Shown here one piece after another: positions 22,329 to 35,802 of a stretch of 64,000 nt of DNA (the stretch's first letter is position 1; the number at the start of each line of letters is the position of its first letter). Source of the DNA: Tetranychus cinnabarinus (lineage: Eukaryota > Arthropoda > Arachnida > Trombidiformes > Tetranychidae). The position numbers and the translations under genes were made by a program. The notes under the pieces were generated by a model. It was not told where the DNA came from, made no database searches, and saw only the letters and a program-made list of their open reading frames with translations. The DNA is taken from positions 2,232,001-2,296,000 of the forward strand of contig WHVY01000005.1 of assembly GCA_022266195.1 (NCBI GenBank), in the 5' to 3' direction.

Positions 22329-25300
22329 CTCTGAAATGATGCTTCAACGAATGTTAAAACTCGAAAAAATAAACTAGAAATATTTTGAACGAAAATTTTT
22401 TCGGATTCGCAATTTTATTCATTTCTATCAAATCAAATTACAAATGCAAATCGAAACCAGTTGCAATATGAACTCAAAGAATTCAAAGTTTCCTGGAAAC
22501 CTTTAGTTTGATTAAACACTTGCAAAGCCATCAACTTTAATAAACTTTCATCTCTTGGTTCATCATGTTATCATGTTTGTCTTGATCATTTAAATTTGTT
22601 GAACAAAACAACTTATGACAGAGAAATAAAAGGAAAAAAATAACCATCAATTTACTGAATAATGTTACATGTTGTTAGAAAAGCGTTGTTCATGATCAAC
22701 TGGGAATCGTTGATATTGGCAACATTATCATTTTCATAATCAGCAGAGAAAAGCTGAGTGTCGAAAAAGAAGAAAAGGAAAAATTCATGATTGTTAATCA
22801 GAATGAATCACTTGAATATCAATTGATGATATATCAACCACATAATTTATTTTTGCCTTTTCTTTTCTTCTTTTCTCCATCTTCTCATTATCATCTTTCC
22901 TCTCTTCCCTCAACTTGTAAAACTTTACTTTGCGCTTCATGGTTCAATGTTTCATGATATTCATTTTGACAAATTGAAACAAACAGCAAATAATATTCCT
23001 TTACAGTCATCAGAAAAGATTTGTAAGTCAACATCATTTATCAAATATTAATTTACTATTTTTACCAATGAAAAGGCGAAAAGAAAATTTTCTTCATGTA
23101 AACTTTTCATCTCATTCTGATCTCAATCCATGTTAATCTTTTTCCCAATTATTATCCAACCTTGTTCCGTCTGTTGAATAGCAATTTCATCAACTTTCGC
23201 CTCTCGGATTATCTCAACATTTCCTTGTCAGGTTGACCGAAAAATGATGATGAGAGAAAAAAATTCATGATAACTTTTTTTTTCTTCGAAAAAAAAGATT
23301 CCATTCATGATGGAAATGTCAAATGTTAATACTTTAGTTTCCGGTTGGTAAATGTTGAAAGGCAAAAAGCAAAGTTTATTTGCTGGAAAAAAAAGTTGAT
23401 GGAAAAGTGAATGTTTTGTGTTGAGGAGAAGAAAAAAATTTGTTATTGCATTTTAACTCGACCTTGTTTTTGCACTGTTCAACTTTTCATGTTGCTTTTG
23501 ACTCGAATCAGATTCTAATGCTTGTTTATTACGATAATAATGGGTTCCGGTTTGGCTGTTTATCAGCATTGTGATTGGGATCTAAACTCATTGGGATATC
23601 CACAAGTAAATGTACAAACATGTTGAAAGAAAAGATTAAATGGAAGAAGAGAAGAGAGGAAAATCCATGAAGACTGAAACCCAAATTAATGAACAAGAGA
23701 TGATGTTGATTAAGTTGTAGATGGTTCGAATGATAATGGAATTGATATGGTAGAAAATGTTTGTCTTTTTCTTTTTTTCTCTTCTTCTTCTTCTCTTTGA
23801 TTGCATGATTTAAGAAGATGAAGATAGAGATGAAGATGATGATATTAAAGATGGAAAAATGAAATATTGAAGTTGGATGAAAATGAAAGTTGGAATGAAA
23901 TGGTGAAAGGAAAAAGTTTGAACTCTTTCTTTTACTGGTTGAAATGAATAGGGAATGTTGAAGTGAAATACCATTGATCCGAGAAATGAATCTGATCAGG
24001 AATGAAATTGAAAAAAAGGAAGAGTAAAGATTCGTTGCAATCACAGATAATCACAACTTTCTGTAACCTTTTTTTCTTCTTCTTCTTCTTCTTTGCTAGT
24101 TTAATGATGAAAATTGTTTCATCTTCATCTACTTTTCTCATCATCACCTTGAACCAACTCAATTTTGTTTCTCTTTTACTGCTCATCAAAATAGTTTATT
24201 GCATTTTACCTCATTCAACCAGTTTCTAATTGCAATCCATTTCAACCTTTTGACTTACTCTTTGGTCGCTCATCTTTTCTTGTCTCGAAACTTAAACTGA
24301 AACATGAGCAACCTTTCATTTTTCATTAACTCAGAGACTTCATCTCATTGAATCAAGTAGACGCCCAGAATTTCAAAACTCCTTCGTCATGTCATCACAA
24401 TTTGACGCCTGAATTCATCAACTCAGTTATTGAGTGAGATTCTTGTCTAGTTTCATCAGACTATTCAATCTCCACTATTTATCCATATTATTTTAAATTG
24501 CATTTCATCAATTCAGTTCATTCTCCTATGCAAGATGAAATGAAAAACCGAAAAATTCTAAAAGTTGAATCAGATGCAAGTTCAATTTGACGCATAAGCA
24601 CTTTTCATACCAAGAAACTTGACTTATTTGGTTATTGAGTGAGATGCAATTTTTTTCATTGAAAGATCGCTTAAGTTTGCCTTAATGATAGTGTTTCTGA
24701 AGACTTAAGCTTAAATGAGTATACTTGGAGTGTTTTTTATCTGCATATCTTTTTAAAAACACAATGAATTTACAAATTTTATCGACAATTATATGTGATT
24801 TGTGAGAATTTTGAAATTCTTGCGCTTGATTCATGGTATCATAATGATATTGAATAAAATATGATTGGTTAACTCCCAGTTAAGTTGGAGTGAAAGTCCC
24901 AGAGTGAGAATCAGAATTGATTTTTAGGTTTATATTTATACTGAAAACCAAGTAAGTGAAAGTTTAATTATCTTCTGTCAATTGTCTTCTTCACAACATT
25001 GATTAGCATGTTTCATTGTAACGAATTTTTGTCGATTATTGGTTGCGATTGCTGAAAATGACCCAGAAAAGAGTTTGGAATTTTCGTTGCTCCGGATGAC
25101 ATATTAATTTCTCGTGGTTCACTAACAGTGTATTTAAAAGGCTCGAAGTGAAAGGTGCATAAGAGAGATTCGTGATTGTAATAATCTGTCATGAAAAGAA
25201 AATTAAACTCGCTCAGAATATTACACCCGAACGTGATCTAATTTCAATTGAATTGAGCTGTTTACTGGTTAAAGCTTATCGAATGTAATCTGGATCTGGA

Positions 25301-27408
25301 AAGGAAACAAGTCTTCATCGAGTGATGATTGAAATAAACATGGTGATGAATATTGACTTGTGCACAGAAAAAGGTTACATATCGATTTTCAGTGATAAGA
25401 TAAGCTCGACTTCAATCATTCTTAACAATTTTGGCTTTCAACTGAAAATGTAAAGACTAATAAAATTGAGTTTTTTCCTTGTTCTGTTTTGCCCTTTTCT
25501 TTTCACTGTTTTCCATCCAATTGTCAATTTGAATTAAAAGGAAAGCGAAAGAAACTTTGGTAACGATTGAATTGGAAACGAGGAATCTGAAGATGAGAAG
25601 AAGAGTTTCTCACTCGATTCAGTTTGACAAATAGTAAAATTGTAATGAAACAAACATTGAACAAGATTGAAAGTAGAAAAGAGTTTAAATTTGAAAATCA
25701 AATTTTTGATTGCAATAAAGGAAACCAACAATCATTGAACTGTTTTCTTTCTCGGTGCACAACAGAAGGAAAAAAAGTTCAATTCTTACCTTTTTTACCC
25801 TTTTCCTCGTTTCCATTTCCTTTCATAATATTGTTTCAATTTTCAGAGTTTATTTTTTTCTCTTCTTCTCATTCCCTTCACCTTTTAGCTTTACAATTGA
25901 TTTAACTTTTATCATGAGTTATCCTTCATCATTCCCTGTTTATATGCACAAGAGTGTTTGTGCTTGCATTGGATTGGAATGAAAATGGAATGAAATTTTT
26001 GGTAAAAGATCAAAAGGTAAATCTTGTTGCAATCTTGTTGACTTTTGTTTCGACTTGAACTGTTCACATTGGCTTTAAAGTCAACTCGATAATTTTAAAG
26101 TAAACAGAAAACATTTCGCTGCAAAAATAAGATGAAAATTCATTTTTCTGTTCAATTTGATTAAACACAAATTAGTTTATCTTATTTGTTTTCACCAGAA
26201 AGTGACTTTTTTTATGACAACTTTTTTGTTCCCTGTAACTTGCTTGCTCATCACTCCAATAGTTTTTACAAACCAGTGAATTGAAATGTACATCAATTTT
26301 TTGCTATCTTGTTGGGTTAACGTTTGTGGTTGCGCATAATTATTGTTATCGTTTGTCAGCATTTTGTTTCGCTTTGTTTGTGTCTTCTGTCAGTTTCATC
26401 GGTTGATAAATTGCTGGTTATTGTGAGAAAATTTAATAATCACAAGTGAAAATCGATACATCACTGTTTACTTGGATTATTTGATAACACTTATTGGCTG
26501 TCAATCAATTATTCCAACAATCAAATGAGATTTCAATGGAAGAATAAAATTGTTGGAATTTTCATGTTGAGTTGCTATTGCCATCTATAGTTTTGCAGAT
26601 GAATCAATGCGAGTTAAAGTATTGCCATCTGTTGAAGGTGATTGGTAATGATTCAGATTATCGATTTAAATGTTACTGTTTTAACAACAATTCAAATGAG
26701 CATTTACTTTTTTTAAGATTGAGTAATTGTCGAGTGAAATACTTTGAAAGATGCAATGTCAAACTCGTCATATCCTGTTGAACAGCTTTGTGATTTTGTG
26801 AGGAGCATCAATCATAATCAATTAGTAAAAAAGCAAAACTTTTGTTTTACTCGTTCAAACGCAGATACCGTAAGTTGTTGAAGTGCGTCAGTTTTCATCA
26901 ACTTGCAATCGATCAATCAGATTGAAGCTCTTCAACAATTTCATCGAATCTGATTTTGGGAAATGAAAAAAGCTAAGAATGTGAGAAAAAATGTTCTGTT
27001 GGTGTGTCACAATATAATAAATAATGAATGAACAATAACAATGAAATAAATCACCAATAAATCAACTGCAATCTCGTTAAACTAGAATAGTGTGAAATCG
27101 ACTTTTTATTTTCTCAGCAATCTCAACAGTCAGGTATAACTCAATTTGAACACATTTTTGAATTGGCCACAGTGCTATGGAAAATTCATGGATAAGTTTC
27201 AGTTCATTAAACGAACTCAAACTATTTTGCCATCCATTCGAATAATCCAATAAGATTTTTCTTTTTTTCATTTTCCTTACTTAATAGGTGACCTAAACCT
27301 TGAATTACATTGTAATATGTTAAACATCGAGCAAATGCTAGCATTTTACATCATTTTTAGGAAATGGTCTCAATCCTGAGATTCAATGAGTGCAAACTAT
27401 TTACTCAC
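22329..27408. other. Long non-coding stretch
   Basis: About 5 kb with no supported gene. The 171-codon minus-strand frame at 23529-24044 is Phe/Ser/His/Lys-rich and tracks pyrimidine-rich repeats, and the frame at 24002-24229 is its overlap. Neither has splice sites or similarity. Simple (TTC)n repeats occur near 24075-24093. Confidence 0.45.
24075..24093. repeat. (TTC)n microsatellite
   Basis: About six TTC units following a T-run. A similar, shorter tract lies near 23780-23800. Confidence 0.7.
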
Positions 27409-27563
27409 AACTTGATTTAACAAAGTCTTTTCTGGCCTTTTCTTTCCTGCAGTCACTTGAAACGTCAAACATGCTTTTGCTTGATTCTCTTCCTCAATCA
27501 CTTTTCTATCATCACACCAGGTCGACTCTTTTTGCTTCATAGTCTTGAATGTGAAACCTTTTA
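27409..27563 (-). CDS. Possible internal coding exon, family unknown
   Basis: On the minus strand a pyrimidine tract and TTTTAG acceptor precede 155 bp of open frame that ends at a strong donor, GTT|GTGAGTAAA. The encoded stretch contains FKTMKQKESTWCDDRKVIEE and QVTAGKKRPEKTLLNQ. This is a balanced, hydrophilic composition unlike the Phe/Ile/Lys bias of chance frames nearby. Flanking exons were not identified, and the product is not recognised. A lipid-binding-protein relationship was considered and dropped. It may be a lone exon of a gene with long introns or a decayed fragment. Confidence 0.3.
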
Positions 27564-29350
27564 CTAAAAGCAAAGACCTGTTCAAGTAAACTTCAGAACC
27601 TCAATGTTTGATTTAGTTGCTAATTTCATCAATTTGGCCTTTTCCTCATTTCGATTTTCCCTGGCAATTTGATTCTCTTTGATATGTTTGATGAGATGTG
27701 ATCATCTTTCTGTTTAATCACGAAACGTAAGTATGAAATGTTTATCTAACGTGAGACAAAATCGTTGTTTTGTGCTCATTATCATGACAACCTTAATCAA
27801 AAAATTAGCAGACGAGTTGAAAGATGTTCAACTGTTGATCAATCATGGAACATTTGCCAACATTAGTTTAACTCTGACTTTTAGACCCTTTCTGGTTGAT
27901 CAAAGTGTCTCTAAAAGGTAATGGCTGAACCTTAACTAATGAGTCTGATCTCGATTCACATAAAGATTCACTAACATGAGATTGCAGCAATTATCTTCAC
28001 TGTTTAACAAATTACATCTTCGATCATCTTCAATGTGATCTTGGTGATCCTGTAATGGAGACTGACTAAAATCTCCTGAATATTTCGCTCACCCATAATC
28101 GAAGTACCTCAAATTTTGTATTTTTACGGCAGTCATATTGAACAGACGTCACCAAAATTTTCAGGTACTTCTGAATTGTGCAAGAATTCAGATATTATAA
28201 TTTCAGAAGTCTTGTTACATGAGAAACGATTGAAGATAATTTGTTGATTCATCTTAAAACAATTGATCAGTTTATTTTCATGTTTCCAATTTTGAAATGG
28301 ATTTACATACTGGTTTCCGAATCACGCAAACAAAGAGGAATCGCTTTCGTTTTTCGCGATCCATGATTCCATATGATCGAAGCCACTTACTCACTTATTA
28401 ATAATAATAGCTTCTATAAGCAAAAAAGAATCAAGTAATAAGGAGATCCTGCAGAAATGCATGGTTACAAATTTCGAACTTTTTTTAGTTTTTCTGATAG
28501 ATGACTGAAAATTATTAGATACGTGTTTTTCTATATCAGTCTAAAACTTCCGGTTACTGAGAAAATCGAGCAAAAACCATTGAAACATAAAGGCCATTTT
28601 CTCCCAAACTACAAGTCCTACATATACGAACTTGCTATCAGTCCAAAGCTCATCAAATTTTTTACCGGAAAATCTGCACAAAAACTATTGAAAATAAAAA
28701 AACTTTTACGGATATTAACCATGTGAAACTTTTAGCGTTTTTTCATTATAACTTTTTAGTTTCATGCTTATGGTAAAACCAAAACACTTTTTCCTTATAG
28801 TATTCATTATGAGCTATCCGAATATGTAACAATTTTCAAGATAAAATGGCGACTTTTAATTTTTAACGAAAAATTTTAAAATGCAATAATGTGTAAAAAA
28901 CACCGCTATATGCATGTTCTCCTTTCTCTTTTCAATAATTCAACTTGAACTGTTTATTGCTACATTGTATGCAATGTAGTAAAATCAGGTTTCTCGTTTA
29001 GATTTCACATCAATAATAATTTCTGAATAAAAGATTCTTTAGTAAATATTTACTAATAATGTATTTAAAAAGTAGATTTCTTACCTTCTTCTGGGTGTTT
29101 TACTTTTCTTTTTCGGAGCATGAGTGACCATAATCAATACACAAATCAAAGTTAGGTGAAAAATGAAAGTACTGATTCTAATTAATTGCATCTCTTTTCA
29201 GACAGTTAATAAGCTAGTGGCTTGAAACTCTTTTTAACATCAACTATATTATTCTGTCGGATCAGTTCTTTTTTGTTCATCTTCAAATTAATGGGATTAT
29301 TCATTGTTATTTATTCTTCTGTCCTACTTAAATATCAATATTGACGCTGC
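27564..29350. other. Non-coding stretch
   Basis: No supported gene. A short perfect hairpin (CTACATTG TATG CAATGTAG) lies at 28960-28979. Frames at 27733-27921 and 28523-28726 lack support. Confidence 0.4.
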
Positions 29351-29551
29351 ATGAAATATGAGTCACTTGTTATTGAGTTGAAAAGATGTATCCAGCTGCA
29401 GGAGGGAAATGAATGTAAAAGGTTTGAAAGGTTGAAAGAATGTCACAATTTTCAAGTCAACGTAAAACTATACGGATCAATTATAACATCGATGCCGAAC
29501 ATTTTGCAAGGAATAATCAATTTTTTGAATAAAACAACTTTAAGGAGTTAG
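29351..29551 (+). CDS. Hypothetical 66-residue ORF upstream of the secreted-protein gene
   Basis: An ATG-started frame with a mixed composition, including three Cys (residues 13, 22 and 31), no signal peptide and no obvious domain. It ends 354 bp before the TATA box of the next gene. Length is within what chance allows at this base composition, so the call is weak. Confidence 0.2.
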   Translation: MKYESLVIELKRCIQLQEGNECKRFERLKECHNFQVNVKLYGSIITSMPNILQGIINFLNKTTLRS

Positions 29552-29905
29552 AGAAGAATGTTTTTGGAACGACCGCAACATTGCAACAGTAAAAATAAAC
29601 ACTCGTATTCAAATTTAAAGTTTTTACTGTTTCTGGTTGCACCATTGTCCAGATTTATCATTTTAATATCATTTGTACACAGTTATGATTATGATAATTT
29701 AGCGAACAACCAAAAAAATTAACAATATATTAAAACAGAAAAAACAGTTTTTGTTTGTTCACCTTTGGAAGTTGAAAATCGTATGACCAAATGATAAAAT
29801 CTGCTAGCTATTATTTTTAACTGTAGCATAAAATGCTATAAACAGATGCTTTATTCAGATGGAATTGTAAATAAGCTAATCAAACAAACGACTCATGAAA
29901 ATCAG

Positions 29906-29912
29906 TATAAAT
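29906..29912 (+). promoter_or_regulatory. TATA box of the secreted Gly/Ala-rich protein gene
   Basis: TATAAAT lies about 30 bp upstream of a TCATTC initiator-like site (A at 29936) and 108 bp before the ATG at 30014. A TCAGTT initiator at 29948-29953 is an alternative start. Confidence 0.5.
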
Positions 29913-30013
29913 GAAGTTACTTCAATGCAGAATCATTCTTTAGAGCATCAGTTTATTCACTAATTTTAGATAACAATTTGTTGCTAGAAACGATACAGTA
30001 TATTGATTGAAAA

Positions 30014-30277
30014 ATGCAATTCTTCAGTAATTTGTCGTTGGTCTTTTTCATATCTATGATTGCTATGTTCAACATTACGGCAGCACAGTTTGCTGCAAGT
30101 GGTTTCAATGCTAGATTCGATTTTAATTTAGGTAGAGGAGGAGCTTCAGCTAACGCTGCAGCTTCAGCTAGTGCAGGTAACGGTGTTCCTATTGGTGGTG
30201 CTGACATACGTTTTGTGTTAACATCTACAGTGAGACCTACAATCATCACTACCAGACGCGATGCTAGGTTTGACTGA
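30014..30277 (+). CDS. Small secreted Gly/Ala/Ser-rich protein
   Basis: An intronless 87-codon gene. Residues 1-24 form a clear signal peptide: a hydrophobic core of L, V, F, I and M, with likely cleavage after NITAA. The mature part, about 63 residues, has an aromatic start (QFAASGFNARFDFN), a Gly/Ala/Ser/Asn core (about residues 43-64, with short GRGGAS and ASASAG runs) and a charged end that repeats the ARFD motif seen near the start. No Cys remains in the mature part, which argues against disulfide-rich toxin or defensin folds. Composition recalls silk-type or cuticle proteins and some Gly-rich antimicrobial peptides. That is a resemblance only. TATA box, initiator and poly(A) signal are all in place, so it reads as a complete short transcription unit. 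A minus-strand frame over the same bases is its shadow. Confidence 0.6.
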   Translation: MQFFSNLSLVFFISMIAMFNITAAQFAASGFNARFDFNLGRGGASANAAASASAGNGVPIGGADIRFVLTSTVRPTIITTRRDARFD

Positions 30278-30424
30278 TATGAGTTTGTTGTGGCTCAAAC
30301 TGGAATTCGTAGCCAATTTATAAAATGTTTAGTTGCGCGCTATAAGTTTTTCTTTAAATAAGTTTATATGATGTAATTCATTTATTTGGTTCCGAAAAAT
30401 TTTGCAAATTCGAATTACGAAAGA

Positions 30425-30430
30425 AATAAA
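30425..30430 (+). terminator. Poly(A) signal of the secreted-protein gene
   Basis: AATAAA 148 bp after the stop codon at 30275-30277, with a G/T-rich stretch absent but T-rich sequence following. Confidence 0.45.
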
Positions 30431-33400
30431 TTTTACATGGAATGACTTGAATATTTGAATATTTTATTTAGAAAATAGCGCGATCGCGATGGATGAGTTC
30501 TCTGCTGCAAGATCCGATTTCTACAGCTCTCTTCGATGTCCATTCACTTTCGATATCAAAATTTGTTACCTCGAAATAAACATTAATTTTCAATTAAGCT
30601 GTATGCCAATGGCAAATCAACTTTATTTTACACTTCGCTTTAACTTCGAGATCGACTTATGGAAAAAGAAAAAAGCAGGGTCGTCAGAATTTTACAATTT
30701 TTATCTTTTCGATTCAAAACTCAAAACATTTCTGCCTTTCATTAATAGTCAAAAAATGGAAGCGATTTTTATTGAAGGATTTTCATTTTATTTGGGCTAT
30801 TTTTGATTTAAATATTCTGATAGGGTGAAAGCAAAACGAATATGCTTTGAACATTGATTTTCTTGGAGTAAAATAAGCAAAGTTCCACATGAATGTTGAG
30901 TTTAATAGTATTTTTGCAGTTTCATATGCTCATTTTACATCTTATTTTTCATCTAGTTCATTATCTTCGCAGCTAAGATCCAAAAAAGATATTAATTTTC
31001 ATCAGATTTCATAATGCATGCAAAATCGGATATCACTCGAGTTAATGCAAGTTATGATCGATTCATTTGAAAATACATAAAGAAAGCAACAAACAGTATT
31101 CAAATTCTTGTGCAATACAAATGACGGAATTGAATGCAGATATGAGAGATGCTACGATTTCAGTGAAAACACATTGTGAGGTGTTGAACAATCACTGAAA
31201 ATTCTTATTTTATTATTTCTAACACAATAGATGCATATTATTTTCTTTTCTCATCTTTGATATTTCAACTATTAATAAATTGTCATTCTTTAGCTAACAC
31301 AATGAAACAGTTCTCACTTCAATGTAAAATAAAATAACAAATAACCTATAAGCAATGATGAAAAAAGCACAAAAAACTGCATCAAGGTTATCTTCAGATG
31401 AGAAAAACTTCTACTCGGTTTGAAGAGAAAAATGTAAGTTTCCCGAATTTATTAGTTCAAAGGATAGTAAAGGATTCAACAGTCATCAGTCATTGGATGT
31501 TTGGCGTTCCTTTGACGTCAGAAATAACAAGAAACATAAGACATGAAAAGATTTTAATATTGATAATTAAACGATTTCATTCGAATTTGAATTTATAATA
31601 TTCAATTGATGAAATTGAATGAAATTTTACTGAGAAACTGAACTGGAAACAATCAGTTATATCGTTTCTCATCGGAACATCAAGCAAAGTTGAATCGAAA
31701 TGTTGATGCTCTTTAGATGCATGACTCAAATAAAAAGTCAAGGTTTGGTTAAAACTGCCAGGCTGTAGCATTCATCGCCTTTTTTGGTTCTCAATCTTTG
31801 ATAATTCAACTGATCTACTGAGAAAAAAATCAATTTACACAGAAACTTAAGATGCTGAATTGCAACATTCATTTTTTTCTTCTTTTTATACGATGTCCAT
31901 TCCAACATTTGAACCAATAAAACTTTATTTTACTTTTCTTTTTTCAATAGTCACATTGGTTTGTTGCTCTCGCTCAATTGATTGTTTCATTTTTTGCAAT
32001 GAGCAATGATATTTATTTCTTAGAAATATCCATTGCTCAACTGTTTTTTAACCCTCACTTGATGAATAGCCAAAAGGTTCTCATGGCAGACTTGCTGCTA
32101 GTTAAAAAAAATGATAAACCAAGCAATGCCAGTCAAAACTTTCTAAACCACCTGTATTTAAGTTGAGATTGATTAAAAGGACATCACTTAAGGTTGCATT
32201 TGTGTCCCTTTTAAATTAATAACTCAAAAAAATACTCTAAAATTGTTATTAAACGAAAACTCTACAACTTACTCCGAAAAAAAGAAAAAAGTTGTCGCCT
32301 TAAATTGCTTCATGAAAGCATCGAAATAAACTCGAACTCGTTATGCTGCCATTTTGCGAAACATAAAAAGCATGAAGTAACATTTAAGAAACTGCCAATG
32401 GAATCAAAATTCAACATTTGCAACAAATAGTAAGGCAGGCCTCTCATTTTTTGCAATTTTTTATCCATTCGAGTTAAGATCCGATTGAATTAGACGCTAA
32501 AGTCCATGTTAAATCTCATAGAAAAAATTTAAGTCCTTATAATGAAATGATTTTTCGCATTCCTATGCATTTTTGACAGAATTCAATCAAAGTTAGTGAT
32601 TTTTTAGACGGAATAACCAACTATGGATTTGGATGCAATAATAACAATGAATTCTGAACAGTCATCAAAGTTTCGAAAAATATTTCCAAGTGTAAAAAGT
32701 TATTCAAAAATACATCAATTACGATTATCACGAACTTGATTGATATTGAATAAAAAATGAATCATGAAAAGTGTTTCTCTTTGTCGATTTAAGGAAAAGA
32801 GTAAAAAAAGTTTGAATGTTTTGATAAACCAAAAAGCAAGAATAACAGCGTGAGGTTGATCGGAATTGAATTGAAATTGATTAAATATCAATTTATGATA
32901 TAATGGATGTGATGTTCAATTGGGTGAAAAGTAATTGTCAATTCAAAGTATTCTTACACTTGTTTCACCATAATAATTGATTGGTTAGTAAACGTTGACT
33001 CCAACTCTAGTCTATTGATTTTATTGTCAAGGTAAATGGCAAACTAGGATTAAGTGACAAAATGAAAAACAAGTAGAGTGCAAGTTATCTGGATAGTGAA
33101 TGATAAACATGAAGCAAGGAGTGTAAGGAAAAAAAGAGATTGAGCAAAAAGAGGGAAAAGTTGCAAGTGATAAGCAAAGTACAAGAGCACATCAGGACAA
33201 AAATGGTACAATGTAAATCACAACAAGAGCAAAGACAAAAAGGTGTAACAGAAAAAAAAGAAGGTCTAAAAAAGAAAAATGTTAGTCAATTTACGTGGAT
33301 TCAACTCTTTAACTAACTCCCTGTAGATTACAAAATGTGATAAAAATGTCATGAGTAATTATTCTCTGGAATAAAGTCAAACTGATTCAGACAGTTTGGC

Positions 33401-35134
33401 CATTTGTCGACACCATTCACTGTCTACTTTTAAATCCATAAATAAAACTTTAATCATTTCCTATTTGACCATTTAATATTTACCTTTACAGCAATCACTA
33501 GAGTCCTTAAAGAATCGTTAAAGAAGCTTGTTAACTTTGCAACAATTTCAACCAATAGTTAGACATTGTTCTGTGTCTAAATGAACTTGAACATTTTCCC
33601 ATCAATAATCTATTTTCATCTCAATACTCTCGATTGCCTGTAATAATATTAATGGTGAAAGGTGAAGAGAGGCTGGGAAGGAAAAGCAAGAAAATGAAAA
33701 CGAAATATAAACAAAGTATTGCAACGAAGTAAAGATGTCAGTTGAAGAGAAACAAATGAAAAATAGATTTGATGGAAACTCAACTGTTGATTGCAAATCG
33801 ATATCAACTGTTCGTTGGGCAAAGAGACTTCATTTCTCACCATCTTAAACCCTTCAATACAGTCTACACTCTAGTCTATCAGCCTCCTTTTTTCATCTCC
33901 TTTTTTTCCTTCAAACACAACACAATCTTTACTCTACCTTTAATGCGTTAAAATGCCTTTTTTCGTCTCTCATCTTCATGTTTATCTTTTCTCATGTTAA
34001 CCTTATCTTCATCTTCATCATCATTCCTTCACAGTTAACTTGCTGTTAATAAATCACCTTTACCCAATAGGTGAGCTTTATTTCTCTTCTTCTTGCTCAA
34101 CGTTTCAATGTAATCAACTTTATCATTCCCAGGCACATTCCCCTTGGATTCACAATAATTTTACAGACTTTAAATTTAAACCTGATCCGAGTCCAAGTGT
34201 ACAAGTGTCAGCTTTTTCTTGCGCTTTTTTCTCACTTTCATTCCCTTTTATCGTTTTTTTTTGTCTTGTCTCATCTTCATTAAGATTCGTGAAGGTAATG
34301 TTGGCAAAGGCGAAGCAAGAAAGGATGAAGAAGACAACGTCTTTCTCTTGCTTTTCTTTTCTCTGTAAACTTTTTTTCTTCCTCTCTCATCTTCTCTAAT
34401 AACAATACCATGTATCATATATATTTATATATTATAAATACTTTTATTTTTCTAGACTTCATGGTGAGACTCGGAGACATGGTGTAACTTGATACACTTT
34501 GAGTCTTTTCATTAAAAAACAATAGGAATCTGAGTTGATGAAAAAACAGCGAAAACTAAAAGGCGAAAAAAGCAAAAACATAATAGGAAAGTAAAAGTAA
34601 ACAGTAAATGTCATTTTTTATCGTTCTGTGTAATGATATAAGAAGCCAATAAATTGGATTATTTTTACAGGCTTATGAGTTGTTCAATCAATTATCAAAA
34701 GTGAAGTTAATCTGCTACTTCGAAGTATAAGGCTATTCGGCTAATGTGTAAGATGTTGAATTCGAATTATTTCACAGACATATCGTGAATTGCAGTTGAA
34801 AAAAGGCATGAAATAAAGAAACTGCTGTATATTGCAATACATTGAATGTATTATGAAATGGAAATCTTGTCGTGTCAGATAACTCTGATTTTGTGAAATT
34901 AACCGATGAAAATCTATTGGGATATTCAGTATACATTTTGTTTAACGTTTAATTAATCAAAAAAAGCTGAGTTTCTTAAAAATCATTTCTATTGGCGGAA
35001 AATTCTCGAGGACGATATCTCCATCAATTATTATATTGGCGTTTTTCTTATTTCTCTATTTATTTGTGGTCGCAACTAACGAACGGTTAATGCTATGGTT
35101 AATTTCATCAAAAAGTTTTGATTTGGCCTAATAG
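30431..35134. other. Long non-coding stretch
   Basis: About 4.7 kb without a supported gene. Frames at 30489-30806 (105 codons) and 34040-34399 (119 codons) are within chance expectation and have no splice or similarity support. A TATA-like AT run lies at 34417-34440. Confidence 0.4.
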
Positions 35135-35291
35135 ATGTTACTTGCCAAGGCTATGAAAGATATGATGCTGGCTGGTTTCGAGTTTACTATTAATGCGGCT
35201 GGTGGCGTCACTAGACAACGAAATTTCAACCCTCCACTATACCCAAAATCGACGACAACAGATGATTTAGAGATCACCATAAAGAATTCCG
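35135..35291 (+). CDS. Orphan coding exon of an unknown gene
   Basis: After a CTAATAG acceptor-like site, 157 bp read openly to a consensus donor (TCCG|GTAAGT at 35292). The encoded segment starts MLLAKAMKDMMLAGFEF and continues through FNPPLYPKSTTTDDLEITIK. It is G+C-richer than its surroundings and has a protein-like composition with Pro, Gly and Thr. I do not recognise the family, and neighbouring exons were not found. Only 240 bp away begins a broken AP-1 gamma fragment on the other strand, so this exon may likewise be a displaced piece. Confidence 0.35.
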
Positions 35292-35802
35292 GTAAGTGAT
35301 CAGTCTTCAGGCTCTAATTGAAGTCAGCCATAGACGTTGCAGTTAAAAATTGCAAATCACAAAAGTTATCTTGCGCTCAACGCTCCATTTTCCCTCTTCA
35401 TCGCGCCCTCCAATCATTACTACTCTTGGCAAAGATAAAAACCGCTATCTTTGAAGATAGCATGACCTTGGACAAAAGTACATCTCAGTCTAGAGTTAAT
35501 TTTTTACCCTCTCTATTATTAGGCATATTGATTCCGTGATGCTGGAAGAAACATCTCCATAAAGCCTGGAATCTTGCGAATTATACGGGCTGCACATATG
35601 GCTACCTTTTTGTTGATGTATGCATTAGAAGATTCAATAAGGCGTTCAACTTCACCAGCAAGATCTCTGCTCATTTCTGGAGAGCATATTGTCCCTAAAG
35701 CACACAATGCAAGTCCTACCACATATTGAATTTGACTGTTTTGGTCATTTTTTAGGGAGTTGGTTATTAAAAGGTGAACATCTTGTCTTTCACCTAACAG
35801 AA

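Noticed and set aside
23529..24044. 171-codon minus-strand open frame
   Set aside because: Composition is dominated by Phe, Ser, His and Lys and follows simple repeats; no splice sites, domain or conserved motif.
27409..27563. Fatty-acid-binding-protein exon
   Set aside because: A DDRKV-like segment recalled that family, but the surrounding residues do not align; left as unknown.
29085..29131. Minus-strand mini-exon reading MVTHAPKKKSKTPRR before GTAAGA
   Set aside because: Only 47 bp, lysine-rich text is common by chance in A-rich DNA, and no following exon was found.
30489..30806. 105-codon frame after the secreted-protein gene
   Set aside because: Within chance length; no recognisable domain. 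A second gene here cannot be excluded.
31397..31433. Tiny exon between CTTCAG and GTAAGT
   Set aside because: 36 bp with matching splice signals is too short to separate from chance.
34040..34399. 119-codon + strand open frame
   Set aside because: Pyrimidine-tract translation (F, S, L, C) without supporting features.
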